A DNA stretch of 64,000 bases, from contig NZ_NTMG01000085.1 in NCBI RefSeq assembly GCF_002487355.1, forward strand, positions 62,001 through 126,000, in the 5' to 3' direction. The notes below the pieces were generated by a model. The model made no database searches, was not told the origin of the DNA, and worked only from the letters and a program-made list of their open reading frames with translations. Numbering within the stretch: the first letter of the stretch is position 1; each line of letters opens with the position of its first letter. A program made the position numbers and the translations under genes. Source of the stretch: Candidatus Methanoperedens sp. BLZ2 (GTDB lineage: Archaea; Halobacteriota; Methanosarcinia; Methanosarcinales; Methanoperedenaceae). Shown here piece by piece: positions 8,398 through 16,571 of this stretch.

Positions 8398-8612
8398 TGG
8401 AAGATCTCGCAATCCGCTCCCCCTCCCGAGGCGCGACTCGGGATGGTGGGTTCAGGCACAAAGCTTGTAGAATGCAAACTTCTTGGACGGCGCGCTGTGG
8501 GCGTGGGCATAAACACGGATGCGGTCATTGTGGCGCGAAACAGGCTGGACTTTTCTTACGCGCCGCTGGATGCTCGTTTAGACTTTCACTCATTTCTGCA
8601 CCGAGCTTATCA
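8398..8612 (+). pseudogene. DNA methyltransferase fragment 1 (SAM-binding motif region)
   Basis: A short stretch reads MVGSGTKLVECKLLGRRAVG, then INTDAVIVARNRLDFSYAPLDA. This is the SAM-binding motif I region of DPPY-type (N4/N6) methyltransferases. The start and about 50 residues before MVGSGT are missing compared with fragment 3 (11514-11776). Similarity ends at LDFSYAPLDA and resumes with the same words at 10293 after the AbiE-like module. The rest of 8222-8723 is an AT-rich promoter-like region with no gene. Confidence 0.75.
8547..8574 (+). repeat. 28-bp direct repeat bracketing the AbiE-like module (left copy)
   Basis: The sequence matches 10293-10320 at 26 of 28 positions. Both copies encode DFSYAPLDA in the methyltransferase frame and both differences are silent (gac/gat and tac/tat). 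The module 8724-10286 lies between the copies. Confidence 0.75.
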
Positions 8613-8723
8613 AGGATCATGCCGGCAGATGCAAAGTTCCCGGCGACTTCAAGATATTCGAGGCTTGATCATACATAGTGATATATATCATAATATCATA
8701 CTATATGTAATATTGTGATATAA

Positions 8724-9362
8724 ATGAGAATGAGTATCCTGCTCAAAAAACTTCGTATAGAAAATAAAGAGTTTGTCACGTCAAATGAGTTGGAACTATA
8801 CTGCAAATCAATGAAATTGGACTATACCACAGTGATCCGATATTTCATTGCACAGGGCTATCTGACAAGGATATTCAGAGGAATATTCTATATAAATACC
8901 CTTGATGAAATGAAGCTTGGAAGGAGCAAATACAGCCATCTGGAACTCGTAGCAAAGGGGCTGGAATTAAAGAATGTGAGAAACTGGTATTTTGGGCTGC
9001 ACACCGCACTGAAACTTAATAATATGACCCATGAATATTTTGCAGTGGAGGATGTTATCAATGATGCGCTGTTCAGGGCAAAACCAATAAACATAGCTGG
9101 CTACAAATTCAAGTTCACCAGGCTATCGCCTTCGATGGTTGGCTTTGGAATAAATAAAAAAGATGAGATGATCAGATATTCAGACCCTGAGAAGACTGTT
9201 CTTGACTTCATATACATTTGGAGGTATAACGGAGTCCCCAACGACAAGATAGTCCTTGATATATCCGAATGGGCTAAGCAGGGTTCAAAAGAGAAATTGA
9301 TGAACTACGCAAAGAAGTATCCGAAAACAGTGACTGAAATAGTGGGGAGAGTGATCGGGTGA
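8724..9362 (+). CDS. AbiEi-family antitoxin / transcriptional regulator
   Basis: The 212-residue protein starts with a winged-helix-like segment (EFVTSNELELYCKSM, then VIRYFIAQGYLTRIFRGIFY), the typical head of AbiEi antitoxins. It continues with the characteristic YSDPEKTVLDFIYI motif. AbiEi represses its operon and counteracts the AbiEii nucleotidyltransferase toxin in type IV TA and abortive-infection systems. Its stop overlaps the GTG start of the next gene. Confidence 0.8.
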   Translation: MRMSILLKKLRIENKEFVTSNELELYCKSMKLDYTTVIRYFIAQGYLTRIFRGIFYINTLDEMKLGRSKYSHLELVAKGLELKNVRNWYFGLHTALKLNNMTHEYFAVEDVINDALFRAKPINIAGYKFKFTRLSPSMVGFGINKKDEMIRYSDPEKTVLDFIYIWRYNGVPNDKIVLDISEWAKQGSKEKLMNYAKKYPKTVTEIVGRVIG

Positions 9363-10286
9363 GGGCTGATTTTGTAAATGAAGTTGCCAGGATCCTCGAC
9401 ATCAAGAGGAAGGATTTGATCGAGAAGGACCTTATCCTCCACCAGATATTACTCGACCTCTCAGGTGACAGGTTTTTCACTGTAAACGTACTCTTCAAAG
9501 GGGGGCACTTGCCTCATAAAGTCGTATTTCGGCTATCTGAGATTCTCCGAGGACATAGACTTCACATGGAAAGACCAGGGCGTGTTCGAAGGAATGTCGC
9601 AGAAGGCTATCCGGGCTTACTTATCCAGAGTAATTGACAATATAGGTGAAATTTTTGAGGAAATTGCCAAAAAAAGAGGGTTGGATTTTAAATGTGAAAA
9701 AAGCAATCCCGATTATATCGAGTTCGGCGGGAGCAACAAAACATGCACATTCAAAATCTGGTACATGGCTGAAGTACTCAAGCGCCGCAGCTTCCTTAAA
9801 GTGCAGATCGACTTTGTCGAAAGCATGTGCTTTCCTCCCGGGGAAGCAGAACTGAGCGGGTTGCTTACAGGCGAGCACGAGGAGCTTGAGGCGCTGTTCA
9901 CTGAATATGCAGACTATACCAGAAAGATAACTTTCAGCATTTACGACATTCGCGAGATACTGAGCGAAAAAGTCAGGGCACTTCTTACAAGGGAGGGAAC
10001 GAAGGCAAGGGATTTCCTGGATGTTTATTTTATTTGCAGGCGCTTAGGGATCAAATTGGAGGGTGTGGGGGAGTGCATAGTCAGCAAGACGAACTTTGCA
10101 ATTGAGCTCTATGACAAGTACCGGTTCAATCTCAAAGAGAAAAATGCCCTCTTACAATCAGGAAAGATCTTTGATTGGGGCAAAGAGCGGGACTTGCTTT
10201 TGTCAGAGATAGATGAGACGGATTTCTACTCCTTTCTCAGCGAGTTCCAGTTTTTCCTGAAGAGGATCATAAAGAATATAGGGTAA
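9359..10286 (+). pseudogene. AbiEii/AbiGii nucleotidyltransferase toxin with a +1 frameshift in a G run
   Basis: The first part reads to FTVNVLFKGG and then derails after a run of six G (9500-9505). With one G removed, the frame gives FKGGTCLIKSYFGYLRFS, then EDIDFTWKDQGVFEGMSQKA. This joins the downstream ORF (9582-10286) into one protein of about 308 residues. The restored sequence is the classic AbiEii pattern: GGT near the active-site start, the SEDIDF acidic pair, and REILSEKVRALLTREGTKARD downstream. The start is GTG, overlapping the antitoxin stop. The run may be a true mutation, phase variation or a sequencing error. Confidence 0.8.
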
Positions 10287-10292
10287 GAAACG

Positions 10293-10813
10293 GGATTTTT
10301 CTTATGCGCCGCTGGATGCTGATTATGTGGCGCCTGATTAAAACGTATGTTGGGGATGCGCGCTCACTTGACCTGGTCGAGCCTGAATCCATCGACCTCA
10401 TCGCCACGCATCCTCCTTATGCCAGCATCATCCCCTATTGCCATGACCATGAGGGCGACCTGTCAAGCGTTCATAACATTGCTGAATTCGCCGCAAAGAT
10501 GGGTAAGGTCGCAGGGGAGTGCATGCGCGTCCTCAGTCCGGGAAAGCACTGCGCCACCCTCATGGGTGATTCACGCAGGAACAAGCATTTTATCCTAATA
10601 ACGCCACGGGTGCTGATGAGTTTCCTTGAGGCGGGTTTCATTCTCAGGGAGGATATCATCAAGATGCAGTGGAAGATGAAAAGCACACGGGAGAAGTGGT
10701 TCGGGAAGAAGTACGATTTTTACCTGATAAGGCATGAGCACCTGTACGTGCTCAGGAAACCAGATGCGGGGGAGAGGACGACGAAATTTAAGGAGAGTAT
10801 GAAATGGTGGTAG
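10293..10813 (+). pseudogene. DNA methyltransferase fragment 2 (catalytic C-terminal part, frameshifted)
   Basis: The first bases encode DFSYAPLDADYVAPD in one frame. A frameshift near 10340 moves into the frame TYVGDARSLDLVEPESIDLI, then ATHPPYASIIPYCHDHEGDL. The catalytic (D/T/S)PPY motif is present as HPPY. The tail with LSPGKHCATLMGDSRR and EHLYVLRKP is typical of the family. It is the continuation of fragment 1 after the AbiE-like module, so the two would make one methyltransferase gene that is now split. Confidence 0.78.
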
Positions 10814-10872
10814 GCGGCAGTACATTAAATCATTCGAAAACTTTAGATAATATAAAATCCAAAGTGTTAGAT

Positions 10873-11130
10873 ATGACTGTTATACATATAAAAGACGATA
10901 CAAAAGAACTTTTAATGAAATTTATGGCAGAAATCCGACCCAAAGAGAAAAAAAGAGTCTCCTATGATGAGACTATAAAATATTTACTTACAAGGGGAAA
11001 ACAAAAAAATAAAAAAAGCCTATTACCTCTTTTTGGGTGCATTGAGAAAGAACAGGCTTATAAAGATCTGGAGGAGTTGAAATTACTGGATGAAAAAAGA
11101 TTTGAGCGATTATCCCGGAGTCGTAGTTGA
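10873..11130 (+). CDS. VapB-type antitoxin
   Basis: From the ATG at 10873 the protein begins MTVIHIKDDTKELLMKFMAE and continues with KKRVSYDETIKYLLTRGKQ, a ribbon/helix DNA-binding pattern common in archaeal VapB proteins. An upstream ATG at 10804 would add 23 unlikely residues. The 3' end overlaps the following PIN gene by 41 bp. Confidence 0.72.
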   Translation: MTVIHIKDDTKELLMKFMAEIRPKEKKRVSYDETIKYLLTRGKQKNKKSLLPLFGCIEKEQAYKDLEELKLLDEKRFERLSRSRS

Positions 11131-11506
11131 TACCGGCGTCTGGATAGAATATTTCATAGAAACAACACTCGGTAAAAAATTCAAAGAAAAAATAGTTGAA
11201 GGCCGAATTTCGATATACATAAGTGAAACCGTAGTTTCTGAGATATTTTATGTTTTATGCAGGCAGAAAGGGTCTCAAGAAGCAAAAAGGAAGCTTGATA
11301 TGGTTTTAGACGGGGCTGAAGTTATCGAGAGCAGAGAGATTCAAATGATCGCTGGAAAATATAAGTGTGAACGTGCAATTTCACTTTCGGATTGTTTCAC
11401 AATAGCCGTTTCGAAAAATATGGGTTATCCTGCACTGTTTAAAGAGGAAGACGAAATAAGTAAAGAACTCAAAAAAAAGCCTTTGATATTGAGCTCTTTT
11501 TCTTAG
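11090..11506 (+). CDS. PIN-domain toxin (VapC family)
   Basis: VVVDTGVWIEYFIETT holds the first catalytic aspartate. TVVSEIFYVLCRQKG holds the conserved glutamate and SLSDCFTIAVSKNMGYPALF the third acidic site. This is the standard VapC order in 138 residues. It overlaps the antitoxin gene and lies between two methyltransferase fragments. Confidence 0.88.
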   Translation: MKKDLSDYPGVVVDTGVWIEYFIETTLGKKFKEKIVEGRISIYISETVVSEIFYVLCRQKGSQEAKRKLDMVLDGAEVIESREIQMIAGKYKCERAISLSDCFTIAVSKNMGYPALFKEEDEISKELKKKPLILSSFS

Positions 11507-11513
11507 AAGATAT

Positions 11514-11776
11514 CTGAATTCGCCCCCTCCCTCTCCCCTCCCGAAATCACAATCGTCTGGAGATTCCTCGACCGCGGCGACCGGGCTAAACACGTTGGAA
11601 ATTTCAGGGGCAACTGGTCGCCATACATCCCGTGCAACCTCATTTTGCGCTACACTGCGCCCGGTGAGCCTGTACTTGACCAGATGATGGATTCGGACAC
11701 GATGCTTGTGGAATGCAAACTTCTCGGTCGGCGTGGGGGCAGATATTATAATTATCTGCCGAACTTGTGACAAAAA
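11514..11776 (+). pseudogene. DNA methyltransferase fragment 3 (N-terminal part)
   Basis: The frame reads EFAPSLSPPEITIVWRFLDR, then NFRGNWSPYIPCNLILRYTA and PGEPVLDQMMDSDTMLVECK. It is a longer version of the N-terminal region of fragment 1, with motif I mutated (DSDT where GSGT is expected). Similarity ends after LLGR, followed by unrelated residues and a stop. It sits between a VapBC pair and the DUF2281/MazF pair. Confidence 0.72.
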
Positions 11777-11778
11777 AC

Positions 11779-11847
11779 AACTAACCGAAACGAACTCAAA
11801 ACGAACTCTTGCGGCGAGTTCGTTTAAGTTCGCATGAGTTCGATGTT
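11779..11847. repeat. Inverted repeat of gttcgt units (hairpin copy 2)
   Basis: The left arm carries acgaactcaaaacgaactc and the right arm gagttcgtttaagttcg, around a gcggc loop. It belongs to the same family as 185-241 and 25444-25490. It lies about 100 bp upstream of the DUF2281 antitoxin gene. Confidence 0.6.
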
Positions 11848-11946
11848 GAAAAAAATGTACTGCGGGAAAAGATACTGCAGGACTGCACACTGCGGGAATT
11901 GCAGCATAACAATTATAACAGAATAATGATATAGAAATATAATACC

Positions 11947-12150
11947 ATGGCAAATCTGGCAAAAAAAGAATTAATAATGCGTGAAATGGAACATATTCCA
12001 GAGCCTCTTTTCAATGAAATACTGGATTTTATCTATTTTCTCAAAACAAAGGCATTGAAGGAGAAACTGGAAACAGCAATTGCCAGTGAATCTTCCCTGA
12101 AAAAAGATTGGTTGAGGGAAGAAGAGGATAATGCATGGCAAGATTTGTAA
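11947..12150 (+). CDS. DUF2281-type putative antitoxin
   Basis: The 67-residue protein contains HIPEPLFNEILDFIYFLKTK, the helical signature of DUF2281 antitoxin-like proteins, and an acidic tail ending EEDNAWQDL. It overlaps the MazF-like gene by 16 bp, which supports a TA operon. Confidence 0.7.
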   Translation: MANLAKKELIMREMEHIPEPLFNEILDFIYFLKTKALKEKLETAIASESSLKKDWLREEEDNAWQDL

Positions 12151-12350
12151 AAGGGGATGTAGTTGTCGTTCCTTTTCCATTTTCAGATCTATCACAATCA
12201 AAAAGACGCCCGGCCCTGGTCATTGCAGAGTTGACAGGGAAAGACGTAATTTTATGTCAAATAACCAGCCAATGGATAAATGATGAATATGGTATTCGGA
12301 TTGATAATAAGGACTTTGATGAAGGCTCTCTCAACCAAAGAAGCCCCTAA
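12135..12350 (+). pseudogene. MazF/PemK-like toxin, truncated by frameshift
   Basis: The sequence MARFVKGDVVVVPFPFSDLS followed by KRRPALVIAEL is the start of a MazF/PemK endoribonuclease, which normally runs to about 110 residues. The ORF stops at residue 71 just after DEGSLNQRSP. The expected tail is only hinted at in other frames between 12351 and about 12425. The toxin is therefore probably inactive and the next gene begins inside its remains. Confidence 0.75.
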
Positions 12351-12407
12351 ATCTTGGAAATATTTAAAAGGCCATTCGGCATACGAGGATAAAGTAAGTT
12401 TTTGCAG

Positions 12408-12671
12408 ATGGTGAAAAGCATTATTCGGGTATCAGAGCATGCATTGAAGAGAATAAAAGAGCGGTATATCGATCTTGAACTTATTGAGCAAGTCATTCAA
12501 GAGCCTCTTGAAGTCGTCGATGTCAAGTTTGGACGAAAAGCAGCTTGCAGAAAACTTGATGATCATTATTTGGTTGTAATTTTTGAAGAGCAGAAGGATG
12601 AAATAGTTATAGTAACAGTATTGAAAGTAGATGAAGTGAGATTAAATAGATATGGTTTCAGTAGAATTTGA
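12408..12671 (+). CDS. DUF4258-type putative toxin
   Basis: The motif SEHALKRIKERYIDLELIEQ followed by VIQEPLEVV is the DUF4258 signature (RelE-like fold), and HYLVVIFEEQKDEIVIVTVL forms the later strands. I chose the ATG at 12408; a TTG at 12402 is possible. The gene overlaps the DUF2283 gene by 20 bp. DUF4258-DUF2283 is a recurrent predicted TA pair. Confidence 0.78.
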   Translation: MVKSIIRVSEHALKRIKERYIDLELIEQVIQEPLEVVDVKFGRKAACRKLDDHYLVVIFEEQKDEIVIVTVLKVDEVRLNRYGFSRI

Positions 12672-12858
12672 CTCTGAAGTAAATGCAATGTACATTCGCT
12701 TTAAAAAGGGTAAAGTGGATAAATCTGAGCCATTAGCAGACAATGTCATCGTCGATATTGATAAAAATGGAAAAGCAATAGGTATAGAGATTTTACTTCC
12801 AAAAGAAGATTTAAGGATATCAAATATTGTTTCTGAGGCTTTGAAGGTAGAAGCATAA
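12652..12858 (+). CDS. DUF2283 putative antitoxin
   Basis: The 68-residue protein has the DUF2283 pattern: MVSVEFDSEVNAMYIRFKKG, then ADNVIVDIDKNGKAIGIEIL. It overlaps the 3' end of the DUF4258 gene in a different frame. Together they are predicted to act as antitoxin and toxin. Confidence 0.82.
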   Translation: MVSVEFDSEVNAMYIRFKKGKVDKSEPLADNVIVDIDKNGKAIGIEILLPKEDLRISNIVSEALKVEA

Positions 12859-12951
12859 TTGAGGCATATCCAGCCTAAGGTGTTTTTTCCAAATTACCAG
12901 GTACACACGTATGGCACGCCTGCCATACTTGGATGCGACGTCAACTGGCGC

Positions 12952-13032
12952 AACGGTTGTTTGGAACTACACAGGCAACTCTCCATACATTCTCTGCAAC
13001 CTCATTTTGCGCTGCACACAGCCCGGTGAAGG
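12952..13032 (+). pseudogene. DNA methyltransferase fragment 4 (short)
   Basis: A short piece reads GNSPYILCNLILRCTQPGEG and matches the middle of fragment 3. It is the third copy of this N-terminal region within 4.6 kb. Upstream, 12909-12928 holds a perfect 7-bp stem (gtatggc/gccatac) of unknown meaning. Confidence 0.6.
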
Positions 13033-13411
13033 GCATTCTTCACATATCCTGAAAAGGGATTCACAGAAAGTGAACTTGAAAGGATAGCGGGAATACCGCA
13101 GGCAAGCGTTCACAGGAACGTAAAATCTCTCATGGACAATGGATTGCTCGACAGAAAGCGAATCGGTAAAGCAAATCTATATTCACTGAACAAATATGAT
13201 AGAAGATATTTTTATAGTCTGCAAAGGAGAAAAGTCAAAATTAGATGATAAACTGACAGATCTGACAAATATTTCTCAAAATAAATTCGGCAATCCTGTA
13301 TCACTGATGATAAAATACAAGGAAGAACTTCAAGACTTGAAAACCAGATCAATTTTCAGGGAAATAAAAAACGGGGAAATCATCTTCAAGAGAGAGGGAT
13401 TAGAATGGTAA
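13033..13411 (+). pseudogene. HTH-nucleotidyltransferase remnant with internal deletion
   Basis: The first frame reads FFTYPEKGFTESELERIAGI and continues through QASVHRNVKSLMDNGLLDRK, a winged-helix DNA-binding domain, ending ANLYSLNKYD. An overlapping frame from 13196 reads MIEDIFIVCKGEKSKLDDKL and then NPVSLMIKYKEELQDLKTRS, which resembles the C-terminal half of MNT-fold nucleotidyltransferases. The catalytic GSx(n)DxD region between them is missing. I infer an HTH-MNT gene that lost its middle. Confidence 0.6.
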
Positions 13412-13440
13412 AAGGTATAGGACTCTTACGAGAGGTGTAA

Positions 13441-13512
13441 TGGACCCGGCGGGATTCGAACCCGCGGCCTTTGCGTTGCGAACGCAACGATCTACCCCTG
13501 ATCTACAGGCCC
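13441..13512 (-). tRNA. tRNA-Ala (anticodon CGC)
   Basis: The 72-nt cloverleaf on the minus strand has acceptor GGGCCTG paired with CGGGTCC, including the G3-U70 wobble that identifies alanine tRNAs. The anticodon stem TTGCG/CGCAA encloses loop TTCGCAA, giving anticodon CGC. The T arm is GCGGG-TTCGAAT-CCCGC. CCA is not encoded. Confidence 0.95.
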
Positions 13513-13542
13513 GAAAAATAGAGAAATGGGTTTATTCTTTTT

Positions 13543-13818
13543 CTACATCCTGCCCAGTTCTTCAACTGAAACGCTTTCTACACCGTTGACTTTGCTGAAT
13601 ACTTCTTCGACTTTCTCAGTTCCGCCTTCGATATCGCCGACTTTTACAACTACCATTAAGGCTTTCAAGCCGAATGCGACAGGTTCTTCTGAGAATCCGT
13701 GAATTCGCGCTCCTTTTGGGACAGCTTTTGTCAGGGCGTCTTTGAGCGTATTAAGATCAACATCCATGCCCGAAGGCATTACTCTTATTTTTGCTGCTAC
13801 TTCTCCCATTATACTCAC
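13543..13818 (-). CDS. Elongation factor 1-beta (aEF-1beta)
   Basis: The 91-residue protein has the archaeal EF-1beta core: [40 protein letters not shown] and a [19 protein letters not shown] tail. It is the GDP-GTP exchange factor for aEF-1A in translation. It overlaps the preceding small zinc-protein gene by 4 bp, the arrangement expected for these two translation-associated genes. Confidence 0.93.
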   Translation of the reverse strand: MSIMGEVAAKIRVMPSGMDVDLNTLKDALTKAVPKGARIHGFSEEPVAFGLKALMVVVKVGDIEGGTEKVEEVFSKVNGVESVSVEELGRM

Positions 13819-13988
13819 GGCCCTTCAAATCCGCATACAGGGCATTTATATGAATTGCTCTGGTGCCTGCAAGCTGTGCATCTTCCGATCTCATTACCGC
13901 ATTGCGGGCATGGAAATCGTGCATAACCACGTTCAATAAGATTAACTCCGCATGAAACACAAATTGTTGCTTTTTCTTTTCTTGGCAT
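13815..13988 (-). CDS. Small zinc-finger protein, HVO_2753 family
   Basis: The 57-residue protein carries four CxxC-type knuckles (CVSCG, CPQCG, CTACR, CPVCG). This is the archaeal HVO_2753-type two-zinc-finger family usually encoded beside EF-1beta. The ATG at 13988 is preceded by a strong ribosome binding site (taaggaga), so it is preferred over the upstream ATG at 14015. Confidence 0.88.
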   Translation of the reverse strand: MPRKEKATICVSCGVNLIERGYARFPCPQCGNEIGRCTACRHQSNSYKCPVCGFEGP

Positions 13989-14038
13989 AATATTCTCCTT
14001 ATGTTGGGACTTCAATACACATCCTAAAGCTATTAAAT

Positions 14039-14638
14039 TTATCCTTTAATAAGAGTTCCTGTAATATTGCCTTTTAATGCATTTACCACCCTTCCCGGAC
14101 AGTTTCCATTAATGATCTCGCAATTCATGTTATTCTTCATGAGAAAATCCGGAAGTTCCGCATCCACACAGGTCTTGATACCAATGAGTTCCTCTGCTTT
14201 GAGTTCATTTTGAAGTGCACCTTTCAGGTAAATACCATCAACATCTGTGACCTTGATATATCTTGCCCTGAGCTTGAACGCGACCCATGCAGCAATTGTA
14301 TCTGAGGTCACATCCCATGTGTGGGAAAGTTCATCATTGCTCTTAAGGAGGTTGTATGGAAGTAGAACGTAAGTGCCGCTTCCTGGAATTTTCAGGTTGT
14401 CGATTCGTTTTGCATCCGTTCCATCAGCCAGATAATATCCATATTGCTCCATAGCAAGTATTGCCATCCAGTGCGCAGCTTCTTGCGATGGATTGACCTT
14501 GCGCACGGTGTCCGCGAATATTGAGCCACCCGGGACGATGAGAATAGTTTCCCCGGTTGAACTGGTGTATTCAATCAGGTCTTTTATAATTCTTTTTGCG
14601 CTATGGATCAGGCTTCCGCCGAGTTTTAGTATTATCAT
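14039..14638 (-). CDS. mfnE: Amino-acid-kinase family protein, probable MfnE (methanofuran pathway)
   Basis: The N-terminus [11 protein letters not shown] and the loop [15 protein letters not shown] are nucleotide and phosphate-binding motifs of the amino-acid-kinase fold. [19 protein letters not shown] and [10 protein letters not shown] are further family motifs. At about 200 residues it fits the archaeal MfnE group, which phosphorylates the aminomethylfuran-methyl phosphate intermediate of methanofuran. Methanofuran is the first C1 carrier of methanogenesis and its reversal. The specific assignment rests on resemblance; another small-molecule kinase of this fold is possible. Confidence 0.65.
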   Translation of the reverse strand: MIILKLGGSLIHSAKRIIKDLIEYTSSTGETILIVPGGSIFADTVRKVNPSQEAAHWMAILAMEQYGYYLADGTDAKRIDNLKIPGSGTYVLLPYNLLKSNDELSHTWDVTSDTIAAWVAFKLRARYIKVTDVDGIYLKGALQNELKAEELIGIKTCVDAELPDFLMKNNMNCEIINGNCPGRVVNALKGNITGTLIKG

Positions 14639-14776
14639 GATTTTATGATCAGATTCATTCTCGCATTAATGTAACCGATGCTATGATTTATAGTTATATA
14701 AAATTTAAAAAAATAACTGTGCAGGTTGCTAAGCTAAATTTGATATAAAGCAACCTGCAATCAGCAATTAGACTTA

Positions 14777-15151
14777 CTATTTCCCCAATTCCTTCAATCG
14801 CTCAAGGTTTGCCTTTGCCTCATCAACAGCTTTTTTCTGCTGTTTTTCAAGCTGGGTAACAATATCCTTAAAACCAACTTTGAGCGAATATATCTTGTAT
14901 GGTCTTCCTTTTCCAGGCGTCTTCTCTTCCCGTTCATCTATCCAGTCGCGTTCTTTTAACTGCCTCATGGCAATACTGACTTCGGGCTGGCGTAACCTGG
15001 CTACTCTTTCGAGATCTACCGAGGTTGCAGAATTCATATTCTGAAGATAGGTAAGGCTCATTGCGACATTTCGGCTCATTCCAAGGGAAATAAGTATATC
15101 TGCGATCTCTTCGTCTTTTTCATCAAGCTGTTTAATCTTAAGGGCTTTCAT
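14777..15151 (-). CDS. Winged-helix transcriptional regulator (archaeal)
   Basis: The 124-residue protein has a helix-turn-helix region (SLTYLQNMNSATSVDLERVA, then LRQPEVSIAMRQLKERDW) and a wing (GKGRPYKIYSL), followed by a charged C-terminal helix (VTQLEKQQKKAVDEAKANLE). This is the pattern of small TrmB/MarR-like archaeal regulators. The target is unknown. Confidence 0.78.
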   Translation of the reverse strand: MKALKIKQLDEKDEEIADILISLGMSRNVAMSLTYLQNMNSATSVDLERVARLRQPEVSIAMRQLKERDWIDEREEKTPGKGRPYKIYSLKVGFKDIVTQLEKQQKKAVDEAKANLERLKELGK

Positions 15152-15229
15152 ATTTACTCCAGAAATATATTATGTTCCGATATTATTTTAATCTTTCGAT
15201 ATGAAAAATAATAACAGATGTTTGAAATC

Positions 15230-15766
15230 CTACAATCCCAATTCTGCTCTCTTCAAATCGCTCTTTTTCTTCTCAAGGAACGAATAAACAGGGCCATGGG
15301 CTGACCCTTCAAGAAGCATATTGATACCCGTTCTTGCTACGGTATTCTGCTCCGGATACCCGATCAAGCTTATTGTTTTCCCATAAACGGAGATATATGC
15401 GTTAGTCAGGGTCTCAAATATCTCCCTTGTTTTGCCATCCTTCCCGATTAGTCTACCCCTTATCCTCATGAGGTCTTTTTCTGTCCTTGCGATATTTGAA
15501 AGGTCTATTGTTTCAAACATAAGTAGGTCATGGTCAAACAATTTCAAAGCCTTTTCAGGGCTAAAACCCCTTGCTATAGCCTGTACGACTTCCTTTGCGC
15601 GCATTCCCATAAGAGGGTCAGTCGGGTTTGCAATTTCCACATCCCCGCTTTCACTATCAATATTTAATGTTGCGGTTGATTTTTTTTCAATGAGTTCTTT
15701 AGTCTGGCCTTTCGGGCCAACAAGGACCGCTATTCTTTCAAGTGGTATTTTAATATGCTCTGTCAT
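15230..15766 (-). CDS. KH-domain protein, archaeal Pno1/Dim2 (Krr1) homologue
   Basis: Two KH domains are visible: IPLERIAVLVGPKGQTKELI near the N-terminus and IRGRLIGKDGKTREIFETLT in the centre. The 178-residue length fits archaeal Dim2-like proteins that bind the 3' region of 16S rRNA in small-subunit maturation. It overlaps the upstream RIO1 gene by 17 bp, and the order aIF-1A, RIO1, KH is a conserved archaeal cluster. Confidence 0.9.
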   Translation of the reverse strand: MTEHIKIPLERIAVLVGPKGQTKELIEKKSTATLNIDSESGDVEIANPTDPLMGMRAKEVVQAIARGFSPEKALKLFDHDLLMFETIDLSNIARTEKDLMRIRGRLIGKDGKTREIFETLTNAYISVYGKTISLIGYPEQNTVARTGINMLLEGSAHGPVYSFLEKKKSDLKRAELGL

Positions 15767-16562
15767 TGTCTTCCTCTTTATTTTTCTTTATAATTGAAAT
15801 AATATCATCTTCATTTACAGGAATATTTAATTTTCCGAAAAAGCGAGCAATGTTTGCAACATCGCGCCGCAGGTAAGTTTCTGCATTGAAATGACTGGTC
15901 AGGACAGACTGTCCCATATCAATTATTACCGGTTCCATTTTATTCATGTCGACCAATATATTGTATTCACTAAGGTCTGCATGGACAAGCTTTGCCTTTG
16001 AATACAACCTGTTCATATAATCGACCAGCAAGTTAAAAATATGCGATGCTTCCTCTGTTGTCAGTTTAACATCTTTCAGTTGAGGCATCGGAACACCATC
16101 GTTCCCAATAAATTCCATTAACAATATGTTCCTCTGTGTGATATAGGGTTTTGGCACCCTTACCCCGGCCTCTTCTGCACGTTTCAGGTTTTTGAATTCT
16201 TTTTTCGTCCATGCAAGAATGATATCTTTCCTGGCATGCCTGATCCCCTGGAACCTGGGGTCTCCCAGAATGTAGTCTTTCATGGAATTAAAATTAGCAG
16301 TGGATATCATGTAAATCTTTACTGCGACTTCGGAGATATCATCTTTTTTTGCTATGGCATGGAAAAGATTTGCTTCTTTCCCTGTACTGAAACAACCTCC
16401 AAGCGCATCAATATAACCTTTTTTTGAAAGGTCATAGAGAGCCATCAATGTGGCTGTGTCAAAAACATCGTCAAATACTTGTTTCAGATCGGAATCTTTT
16501 AACCGCATGCGGAATTCATCGACTTTCTCATCCATGCGGGAAAGCTTCTTATCACTGGCCAT
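15750..16562 (-). CDS. RIO1-type serine protein kinase
   Basis: The 270-residue protein has the RIO nucleotide loop STGKEANLF at residues 59-67, the catalytic loop LVHADLSEYNILVD and the metal-binding motif IIDMGQSV. RIO kinases act as ATPases or kinases in late small-ribosomal-subunit maturation. It lies between aIF-1A and the KH-domain gene, both also ribosome-related. Confidence 0.94.
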   Translation of the reverse strand: MASDKKLSRMDEKVDEFRMRLKDSDLKQVFDDVFDTATLMALYDLSKKGYIDALGGCFSTGKEANLFHAIAKKDDISEVAVKIYMISTANFNSMKDYILGDPRFQGIRHARKDIILAWTKKEFKNLKRAEEAGVRVPKPYITQRNILLMEFIGNDGVPMPQLKDVKLTTEEASHIFNLLVDYMNRLYSKAKLVHADLSEYNILVDMNKMEPVIIDMGQSVLTSHFNAETYLRRDVANIARFFGKLNIPVNEDDIISIIKKNKEEDNDRAY

Positions 16563-16571
16563 AGGCTTAAT

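Noticed and set aside
8547-10320. A simple transposon target-site duplication around the AbiE module
   Set aside because: No transposase or terminal inverted repeats are seen, 28 bp is long for a target duplication, and both base differences are silent in the coding frame.
10304-10813. An intact small methyltransferase starting at ATG 10304
   Set aside because: The first codons (MRRWMLIMWRLI) are the out-of-frame reading of DFSYAPLDADYVAPD; the SAM motif lies before the AbiE module, so this is a fragment.
11381-11962. A 193-codon minus-strand ORF
   Set aside because: It is antisense to the PIN gene end and methyltransferase fragment 3 and has no coherent motifs.
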